Shown piece by piece: positions 1 to 5,339 of a stretch of DNA of 6,066 nt. This DNA is from an uncultured Alphaproteobacteria bacterium (GTDB taxonomy: Bacteria; Pseudomonadota; Alphaproteobacteria; Rickettsiales; UBA1997): positions 1 through 6,066 of the forward strand of contig CAILUF010000075.1 of NCBI GenBank assembly GCA_903837365.1, written 5' to 3'. The number at the start of each line of letters is the position of its first letter. Position 1 is the first letter of the stretch. Under the pieces are notes generated by a model. The model saw only the letters and a program-made list of their open reading frames with translations, was not told the DNA's origin and did no database searches. Position numbers and translations under genes: made by a program.

Positions 1-104
1 GAATTTACGGTCTTGGCGGAATCAAATTTTCCAATCTTAAAGAAATCCGAAAGCTTGGAATTGCTGGTTTTGGCGCGATTGAATTATTTAAAAATTTTTT
101 ATGA
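1..104 (+). CDS. thiE: Thiamine phosphate synthase family protein (ThiE/TenI), C-terminal fragment
   Basis: Partial gene entering from the left edge; the reading frame is that of base 3 and it stops at TGA 102-104. The 33 visible residues include IYGLGGI, then a short helix, then GIAGFGAIELF. This matches the last strand-helix-strand of the ThiE/TenI TIM barrel, where the (A/G)(L/I)GGI and G-x-(A/G)G(V/I)A segments bind the phosphate of the product. ThiE joins HMP pyrophosphate to thiazole phosphate to make thiamine phosphate in the cytosol. Its stop overlaps the start of the next gene as ATGA, so the two are probably co-transcribed and translationally coupled. Only the tail is visible, so ThiE cannot be told from the TenI-like relatives, and the gene symbol is tentative. 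Confidence 0.66.
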   Translation, partial: IYGLGGIKFSNLKEIRKLGIAGFGAIELFKNFL

Positions 105-1522
105 AAATTACTCCAATTATTTTATCTGGTGGATCTGGTACTAGGCTTTGGCCAATATCACGCCAATTAAATCCCAAACAATTTCTTGATTTTTTTGGTG
201 ACAGAACTCTTTTTTCGCAAACGATTTTGCGAACCAAAAATGATGAGTTTTTTAATTCGCCTATAGCGGTTTGTAACAATGAACATCGTTTTATCGTTGC
301 TGAAGAATTTAAAAAATCAAAAATTAAACCGCTTTCAATTATTCTTGAACCAGTTGCCCGTAATACTGCCTCAGCTATTGCAGTTGCTTGTTTAAATCTG
401 CTCGAAAATAATGTTGGTGAAGATGATTTGATTTTAGTAATGCCATCCGATCATTTTATCACCAATGAAACCAAGTTTATAGCGCAAATTAATAAGGCTA
501 AAGCTATGGCAAAAAAAGGTTTTTTAGTAACCTTTGGAATCGTTGCTAATTATAACGAAACTGGTTACGGCTATATAAAAATTGGCGAAGAGTTAGATAA
601 AAAATCTAAAATTTTTAGCGTTGAAAAATTTATTGAAAAACCGGATATTAAGACAGCTGAAAAATTCGTTAAAAGTAAAAATTATTTATGGAATAGCGGT
701 ATCTTTTTATTTTCTGCGCAAAGCTATTTACAGAATTTGCGTCAACTAAATAGCGATATTTTTACCAACTGTGTTCGTGCTTACGGAAAAGCGGTTAAAG
801 ACTTAGATTTTATTCGTATCAATCAGGATGAATTTGAAAAATCTCCAAATATTTCTATCGATTATGCCGTTATGGAAAAAGCTGACAAAGTTGCGGTAAT
901 GCCTATGAATATTGGTTGGTCAGATATTGGATCATGGCAAGCAATTGCAGATTTATCGCCAAAAGACGATAATCAAAATTCTCTAATCGGCAATGTTTTT
1001 GCTTTAAAAACTAAAAATTGTTATATTAATTCCAGTCAAGTAGTTGTTGGTACAATTGGCGTTAAAGATTTAATTATCGTTGGACTAAAAGATGCCTTTT
1101 TGGTTGCCAATAAAAATAATGCGCAAGATGTAAAAAAACTTTTTGAAATTTTAGTTAATAATCAACGCGATGAAGCAATTCATCATACCAAAATCCTTAG
1201 ACCTTGGGGGAATTTTGAAACTGTAGATCTCGGCACTGGATTTAAAGTAAAAAGAATTACCGTTAATCCTAATGCTTCCCTATCTTTACAAATGCATCAA
1301 CATCGTTGTGAGCATTGGGTTGTTGTTAGGGGTATCGCCAATGTTACATGTGGATCTAAGGAGCTGATTCTTAAGGAAAATGAGTCAACCTATATACCTC
1401 TTGGTAAAAAACATCGTCTAGAAAATAAAAATAAAACTCCCCTTGAAATCATAGAAATTCAAACCGGTAATTACCTTGGCGAAGACGATATTGTCCGCTT
1501 CGAGGATAAATATGGTCGATAA
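101..1522 (+). CDS. manC: Mannose-1-phosphate guanylyltransferase / mannose-6-phosphate isomerase (bifunctional)
   Basis: 473 residues, the normal length for the ManC/CpsB/XanB/AlgA family. Such enzymes interconvert fructose-6-P and mannose-6-P and make GDP-mannose from mannose-1-P and GTP, supplying cytosolic sugar nucleotide for LPS, O-antigen or capsule. The N-terminal nucleotidyltransferase domain (about 1-350) shows the GGSGTRLWP loop (10-18) with the PKQ that follows (25-27), EPVARNTA (83-90), MPSDH (114-118), FIEKPD (177-182), YLWNSGIF (195-202), SIDYAVMEK (252-260) and GWSDIGSW (272-279). The C-terminal type II phosphomannose isomerase cupin (about 360-473) begins at RPWG (367-370) and carries QMHQHRCEHW (397-406); Gln397, His399, Glu404 and His438 are the likely metal ligands. 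All key motifs are intact. The ATG at 101 puts the GTP-binding loop at residue 10, as usual, and overlaps the upstream stop. No Shine-Dalgarno is present. ccmB follows after 5 bp. The symbol could equally be cpsB or xanB. Confidence 0.95.
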   Translation: MKITPIILSGGSGTRLWPISRQLNPKQFLDFFGDRTLFSQTILRTKNDEFFNSPIAVCNNEHRFIVAEEFKKSKIKPLSIILEPVARNTASAIAVACLNLLENNVGEDDLILVMPSDHFITNETKFIAQINKAKAMAKKGFLVTFGIVANYNETGYGYIKIGEELDKKSKIFSVEKFIEKPDIKTAEKFVKSKNYLWNSGIFLFSAQSYLQNLRQLNSDIFTNCVRAYGKAVKDLDFIRINQDEFEKSPNISIDYAVMEKADKVAVMPMNIGWSDIGSWQAIADLSPKDDNQNSLIGNVFALKTKNCYINSSQVVVGTIGVKDLIIVGLKDAFLVANKNNAQDVKKLFEILVNNQRDEAIHHTKILRPWGNFETVDLGTGFKVKRITVNPNASLSLQMHQHRCEHWVVVRGIANVTCGSKELILKENESTYIPLGKKHRLENKNKTPLEIIEIQTGNYLGEDDIVRFEDKYGR

Positions 1523-1527
1523 AAATT

Positions 1528-2205
1528 ATGAATAAATTTTTAATAATTTTTAGCAATCAAATAAAAATTCTTTATCATCATCCCAAAAGTTTTTTTAGTA
1601 ATATTTTATTTTTTATTTGTTTTGTAATTATTTTTCTTATCGTTTTAAGCCCTTTGCAAATTGCCTCTGAAGGAATTTTAAGTAATAATAAAAATTCACA
1701 AACTTTACTAATTGGCGCAAGTTTTTTTGCAATATTGGCATGTTTGTTAGCTTCCACTCAAGATTTTTTGCGTGAAGATTTTGCCGATGGAACTCTTGAG
1801 CAAATGATTATCAATTGCGAAAATTTTGAAGTTTTTATCATCGCTAAAATTTTTGCTAATTGGCTAAATAGCTGTTTTGTTGCAGTGATTTTTTCGACAA
1901 TAATAGGTGCACTTCTTGGTTATCAAGATGATTTTTTATGGCAATTTTTTGTAATTTTTTTACTGACCAGTTTTTTAATTAATTGCATTTGTTCATTATG
2001 TGGAAGTCTTGCTATTCTAGGTGGAGCAACTTCCTTAATCGCATTCATTGCCCTGCCCTTAATTTTACCAGTAATTCTTTTTGGCTGTCTTGGTATTTAT
2101 GAAAATTTTGATCTTAATTTAAAAATTCTTATTGCCCTAAACATTTTTTTAAATCCCATACTATGCCTTGCAAGTTCATCAATAGCAAAAATAGCTTTAG
2201 ATTAA
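1528..2205 (+). CDS. ccmB: Heme exporter protein CcmB (cytochrome c maturation, System I)
   Basis: 225 residues, close to the roughly 220 of known CcmB. CcmB is the inner-membrane permease of the CcmABCD transporter, which with CcmA (ATPase) and CcmC releases holo-CcmE for heme delivery to periplasmic apocytochromes c. The family hallmark is the cytoplasmic segment FLREDFADGTLEQ (80-92), equivalent to FRDDLQDGSLEQ in E. coli. A second family feature is the Pro-rich helix ALPLILPVILFG (175-186). About six membrane segments can be read, near 22-42, 58-76, 110-132, 137-160, 164-188 and 197-220. The gene starts 5 bp after manC and lacks a Shine-Dalgarno at proper distance, so translation is probably coupled to manC. 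No ccmA, ccmC or ccmD adjoins it. It is followed by an AT-rich hairpin and the convergent pccA. Confidence 0.9.
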   Translation: MNKFLIIFSNQIKILYHHPKSFFSNILFFICFVIIFLIVLSPLQIASEGILSNNKNSQTLLIGASFFAILACLLASTQDFLREDFADGTLEQMIINCENFEVFIIAKIFANWLNSCFVAVIFSTIIGALLGYQDDFLWQFFVIFLLTSFLINCICSLCGSLAILGGATSLIAFIALPLILPVILFGCLGIYENFDLNLKILIALNIFLNPILCLASSSIAKIALD

Positions 2206-2229
2206 ATCTATTATAAAATAATTTAATTA

Positions 2230-2271
2230 CTTAAAAACAAACAAAACTGATTATGTTTTATAGTTTTTAAG
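2230..2271. terminator. Candidate bidirectional terminator hairpin between ccmB and pccA
   Basis: A perfect 9-bp inverted repeat, CTTAAAAAC (2230-2238) against GTTTTTAAG (2263-2271). Inside it is a second 5-bp stem, AAAAC (2243-2247) with GTTTT (2255-2259), around a 7-base loop. The right arm contains the pccA stop codon (TTA at 2267-2269 on this strand). It lies between two convergent genes, where a shared terminator is expected. Against this, the stem is almost all A-T and no clean T-run follows on either strand, so it is not a textbook intrinsic terminator. Confidence 0.35.
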
Positions 2272-4258
2272 CAAAGTCAATAATAACCTGTCCAATCCCA
2301 ACTGGCTCACCTTCTTTAAATTTAATTTTAGCGATTTTTACATCATAATCAGTGCGAATAATATTTTCCATTTTCATTGCCTCGATTATGACGAGTTCTT
2401 GTCCAGCCTTAATCTCATCGCCTTCACTAACTTTGAAGCGAATAATTTTACCAGTAATTGGTGAAGTTAAATTTTCTGGCTTAGCATTTTTTTGAATTTT
2501 AGGCATAAATTTACTAAGCTCGGCAATTCGTGGAGAAGAGACGGTAATAAAAGCATCCAGTCCAGAATATTGCAAAAGATAACTTCCGGTGTTGTTATTA
2601 TCACGAATTTTAACGCCAATATTTTTTTCATTAACAACACCTCTAAAAAGTTTTTCGCCATTATTCCATGAAGATTTTAATTCGATTTCTTTATTATCGC
2701 ATTCAATGCTAAGCATTCCCTCGCCTTGCGATAAAATGTTAATCAAATAAGAATTATCATCGATAGCAATTACCCAGCGGTCTGAAATTTGTTTTTGACG
2801 GTTGCGTAATTGTCCACTCATTTGAGCGTTACGTTGATAATTTTTAAGAAAAATTTGCATCGCTACAACCAGCAAAACTTCTTTGGCTTCTGAGTCGAGT
2901 TCGCTTCCAGAAAAACCCGCTGGAAATTCTTGTTTTATAAAACTCGTTGATAATTCACCTTTAATAAATTTATCGTTTTTCATGATTGTTTCAAGGAAGC
3001 TAATATTATGCGAAACTCCTCCAATTGCATAACTTCCCAAGGCATGACGCATATGTTCAATTGCTTCATTGCGATTTTTACCGTAAGCGCAAAGTTTGGC
3101 TATCATTGCATCGTAAAACATACTTACTTCACCACCTTCATAAACTCCTGAATCAACGCGAATATGTTCATTTTGTTCAGGTTCGATATAAAGATTAATT
3201 CGACCTGATGATGGTAAAAAACCTCGAGCTGGATCTTCAGCGTAAATTCTTGATTCAATAGCCCAGCCATTGAGTTTCACATCTTCTTGTTTGAATGGTA
3301 ATTTTTCATCTAAAGCAATTCTAATCATTAATTCAACTAAATCTAAACCAGTAATTAACTCAGTAACGGGATGTTCAACCTGAAGTCTTGTATTCATTTC
3401 TAGGAAATAAAAATTTTTATTTTTATCCATGATATATTCGATCGTTCCAGCTGAAAAATATTTAACTTTTTTTGCCAAGGCCTTAGATTGTTCGTACATT
3501 TTGTTACGAGTTTTTTCATCTAAGAATGGACTAGGAGCTTCCTCGATTACTTTTTGATTATTGCGTTGAATCGAACATTCACGCTCTCCTAAGCAAACTA
3601 TATTATCAAACTTATCGGCGAGAACTTGAATCTCGATATGACGAGGATTTTCAATAAATTTTTCAATAAAAACTCGATCGTCAGAAAAACTATTACGTGC
3701 TTCGTTTGAAGCGGATAAAAAAGCTTCAGCCATTTCCTCTTTTTGATTGACGATACGCATACCCTTTCCACCTCCTCCAGCAGAGGCTTTTACCATAACC
3801 GGAAAACCAATTTGTTGAGCAATTTCCAAGGCTTCTTTTACGTCTTTAATAACCCCCATGTGACCCGGAACCGTGCTAACATTAGCTTCAAGTGCAAGTT
3901 TTTTTGATTGAATTTTATCTCCCATCATTGCAATTGAGTGAGTTGATGGACCTACGAATATCACCCCAACTTTTGCAAGTGCTTCAGCGAAATTACGATT
4001 TTCTGATAAAAAACCATATCCGGGATGAACCATCGTTGCGCCAGTTTTTTTTACCGCGCTAAGAATTTTTTCGATATTTAAATAACTTTGCGATGAAGGT
4101 GAAGCTCCAATATTAACAGCCTCATCGGCCATCTGCACGAATAGTGAATTAATATCGGCATCCGAATAAATGGCAACAGTTTTAATGTTCATTTTTCGAC
4201 AGGTCTTGATGATTCTACAAGCGATTTCACCACGATTGGCAATTAACAATTTATGCAT
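2267..4258 (-). CDS. pccA: Propionyl-CoA carboxylase alpha subunit (biotin carboxylase + biotin carrier domain)
   Basis: 663 residues, the usual size for bacterial PccA. It carboxylates its own biotin with ATP and bicarbonate; the PccB subunit then transfers CO2 to propionyl-CoA, giving methylmalonyl-CoA in the cytosol. The N-terminal domain opens with KLLIANRGEIACR (3-15). The ATP-grasp part has KASAGGGGKGMR (157-168), ECSIQ (227-231) with NQK (234-236), FLEMNTRLQVEHPVTE (285-300) and GWAIESRIYAEDP (331-343); Glu287, Asn289, Arg291, Gln293, Glu295 and Arg337 are present. GVYEGGEVSMFYDAMIAKL (371-389) and the STSFIKQEFPAGF stretch (437-449) resemble PccA more than AccC or pyruvate carboxylase. 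A linker region (about 450-590) precedes the biotinyl domain (about 595-663), with EAMKM (626-630), Lys629 being biotinylated 34 residues from the end. One oddity is Asn233, where Arg is usual. MccA (methylcrotonyl-CoA) is the main alternative. No pccB adjoins it and no Shine-Dalgarno precedes the ATG. Confidence 0.92.
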   Translation of the reverse strand: MHKLLIANRGEIACRIIKTCRKMNIKTVAIYSDADINSLFVQMADEAVNIGASPSSQSYLNIEKILSAVKKTGATMVHPGYGFLSENRNFAEALAKVGVIFVGPSTHSIAMMGDKIQSKKLALEANVSTVPGHMGVIKDVKEALEIAQQIGFPVMVKASAGGGGKGMRIVNQKEEMAEAFLSASNEARNSFSDDRVFIEKFIENPRHIEIQVLADKFDNIVCLGERECSIQRNNQKVIEEAPSPFLDEKTRNKMYEQSKALAKKVKYFSAGTIEYIMDKNKNFYFLEMNTRLQVEHPVTELITGLDLVELMIRIALDEKLPFKQEDVKLNGWAIESRIYAEDPARGFLPSSGRINLYIEPEQNEHIRVDSGVYEGGEVSMFYDAMIAKLCAYGKNRNEAIEHMRHALGSYAIGGVSHNISFLETIMKNDKFIKGELSTSFIKQEFPAGFSGSELDSEAKEVLLVVAMQIFLKNYQRNAQMSGQLRNRQKQISDRWVIAIDDNSYLINILSQGEGMLSIECDNKEIELKSSWNNGEKLFRGVVNEKNIGVKIRDNNNTGSYLLQYSGLDAFITVSSPRIAELSKFMPKIQKNAKPENLTSPITGKIIRFKVSEGDEIKAGQELVIIEAMKMENIIRTDYDVKIAKIKFKEGEPVGIGQVIIDFA

Positions 4259-4275
4259 GAATTTTAAAATTGATT

Positions 4276-4281
4276 GTTATA
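4276..4281 (-). promoter_or_regulatory. Possible -10 element for pccA (weak)
   Basis: On the minus strand this reads TATAAC, five of six matches to TATAAT. It would start transcription roughly 10 bases before the pccA ATG, giving a nearly leaderless mRNA. No good -35 lies 16-18 bases upstream; the nearest TTG-type box (TTGTGA) is about 21 bases away. In DNA this AT-rich a lone -10 match is weak evidence, so this is only the best candidate seen. Confidence 0.2.
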
Positions 4282-4324
4282 AATTTATTATTAAAAAATA
4301 TTTCACAAAACTTTGTAAGTTATT

Positions 4325-4343
4325 GATTAACAAGGATTGACAA
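4325..4343 (+). repeat. Tandem near-repeat GATTAACAA / GATTGACAA at the ubiA -35
   Basis: GATTAACAA (4325-4333) and GATTGACAA (4335-4343) match at 8 of 9 bases and are offset by 10 bp, about one helical turn. The second copy contains the -35 hexamer. A third related copy, GATTATCAA, lies at 4374-4382, just past the predicted transcription start. The arrangement could be an operator, but no regulator gene is in the window and AT-rich DNA yields such matches by chance. Confidence 0.3.
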
Positions 4344-4365
4344 CAGATAATCTTTAAATTAAAAT
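4337..4365 (+). promoter_or_regulatory. Sigma70-type promoter upstream of ubiA
   Basis: A perfect -35 hexamer TTGACA (4337-4342) is followed by a 17-base spacer and TAAAAT (4360-4365), five of six matches to the -10 consensus. Transcription would begin near 4372, leaving a leader of about 100 bases before the ubiA ATG. This is the only clear promoter I can read in the window, and it presumably drives ubiA and the overlapping nadD. Confidence 0.6.
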
Positions 4366-4380
4366 TTAAATTTGATTATC
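4346..4380. repeat. Inverted repeat GATAATC...GATTATC over the ubiA -10 and start
   Basis: Arms GATAATC (4346-4352) and GATTATC (4374-4380) are exact reverse complements with 21 bases between them. Inside, TTTAAATT (4353-4360) and AATTTAAA (4363-4370) form a second palindrome. The structure spans the -10 and the predicted start. The right arm lies within TTGATTATCAA (4372-4382), itself an 11-bp palindrome with an odd centre. It may be a repressor site or only AT-rich symmetry. Confidence 0.35.
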
Positions 4381-4384
4381 AAAA

Positions 4385-4414
4385 CTCTAATTTAAAATTT
4401 TTAATTAGTTAGAG
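4385..4414 (+). repeat. Inverted repeat in the presumed ubiA leader
   Basis: CTCTAA (4385-4390) and TTAGAG (4409-4414) are exact complementary arms with 18 bases between them. An alternative overlapping pairing is CTAATT (4387-4392) with AATTAG (4403-4408). It lies in the predicted 5' untranslated leader, about 60 bases before the ubiA start. No T-run follows directly that would make it a clear attenuator, and it resembles no riboswitch that I recognise. Confidence 0.25.
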
Positions 4415-4472
4415 AATATTTTTAATTAGCAAATTCTATCAAAAATAAATTAAAAAAATCAAACCAAATTTC

Positions 4473-5339
4473 ATGAAAGTTTTTGATTTTGTTCGATTAA
4501 TGCGTTTAAATCAGCCTACTGGTATCTGGTTATTATTTCTACCATGCCTACTTGGCATTGGCTTGAACATGAAAATCTATCAAATTAAACTTGATTTATC
4601 ATTACTAAAAATTATTGTTTATTTTTTTATCGGATCGGTTTTGATGCGTTCAGCCGGGTGTATAATCAATGATTTATTTGATAAAAATTTTGATAGAAAA
4701 GTTCTGCGTACTAAAAATCGTCCTTTGGCAGATAATCGCATCTCCTCATTTCAAGCTTTGATATTATTGATTTTATTGCTATTTTTTAGTCTATGTATTT
4801 TATTGCAGTTTAATTTTTTAACTATTTTAGGTGGATTTATTTCGGTGATCCTAATTTTTACCTATCCCTTAATGAAAAGATTTTTTAATCTTCCTCAGCT
4901 TTATTTGGGCATTACTTTTAATTTCGGAGTTTTAATGTCAAGCCTTGCGGTTGTAAATAAAATCAATGGATCAACAATTTTACTTTATGTTTTGTGTATT
5001 ATGTGGACTTTGATTTATGATACGATCTATGGTTTTCAAGACATCGAAGATGATTTACGAATTGGCTTAAAATCTAGCGCAATCACTATAAATAAGTTTT
5101 TCAAAAAGCCTAAAATTATTTTATTTATTCTTAATTTTTTAATTTTTTTGACTTTAATTTTTATTGGCTTAAATCATAATTTTAAATTTGGATTTTATTC
5201 ATTAAGCTTTCTGGCTTGCGGATTTATTGGTTTTGGTGTTTTATTTTGTAATTTAAAAAATCCTAATAATTGTTTAAAATTTTTTAAGCAAAATGTTTTT
5301 TTTGGCTGGTTAATTTTAATAGCAATTCTTAGTGCATAA
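4473..5339 (+). CDS. ubiA: 4-hydroxybenzoate polyprenyltransferase UbiA
   Basis: 288 residues, typical of UbiA. This inner-membrane enzyme attaches the polyprenyl chain to 4-hydroxybenzoate, the first committed membrane step of ubiquinone synthesis. It starts MKVFDFVRLMRLNQPTGIWL, with the family's RLxxPTG-W signature near 11-19. The first Asp-rich, Mg-diphosphate-binding motif is NDLFDKNFD (66-74), followed by Arg79 and the RPLA segment (83-86). The second is YDTIYGFQDIEDD (182-194), followed by GLKSSA (198-203). YPLMKRFFNLPQLYLGITFNFG (131-152) is also a family segment. Hydrophobic helices fill the rest, about eight or nine, with the Asp motifs in the expected cytosolic loops. A good promoter lies upstream and no Shine-Dalgarno is seen before the ATG. 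Its TAA overlaps the nadD start as TAATG. Confidence 0.94.
   Translation: MKVFDFVRLMRLNQPTGIWLLFLPCLLGIGLNMKIYQIKLDLSLLKIIVYFFIGSVLMRSAGCIINDLFDKNFDRKVLRTKNRPLADNRISSFQALILLILLLFFSLCILLQFNFLTILGGFISVILIFTYPLMKRFFNLPQLYLGITFNFGVLMSSLAVVNKINGSTILLYVLCIMWTLIYDTIYGFQDIEDDLRIGLKSSAITINKFFKKPKIILFILNFLIFLTLIFIGLNHNFKFGFYSLSFLACGFIGFGVLFCNLKNPNNCLKFFKQNVFFGWLILIAILSA

Noticed and set aside
91..100. A/T homopolymer run before manC as a phase-variable switch
   Set aside because: The runs are only 4-6 bases long and similar runs occur throughout this AT-rich window, so nothing marks it as a slippage site.
88..279. Open frame of 63 codons on the minus strand opposite the start of manC
   Set aside because: It lies entirely over well-supported coding sequence in the opposite strand, and its translation resembles no family I know.
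2467..2661. Open frame of 64 codons on the minus strand inside pccA
   Set aside because: It is an out-of-frame shadow of the PccA linker region; the PccA frame is continuous and its domains run on both sides.
4259..4472. CtrA-type sites (TTAA-N7-TTAA) in the divergent intergenic region
   Set aside because: Many TTAA tetramers occur, but no pair has the required 7-base spacing.
4259..4472. Replication origin or CRISPR-like array, suggested by the AT-rich repeats
   Set aside because: No DnaA-box cluster is visible, and the repeats are only 7-11 bases long with irregular spacing and no spacer-repeat pattern.
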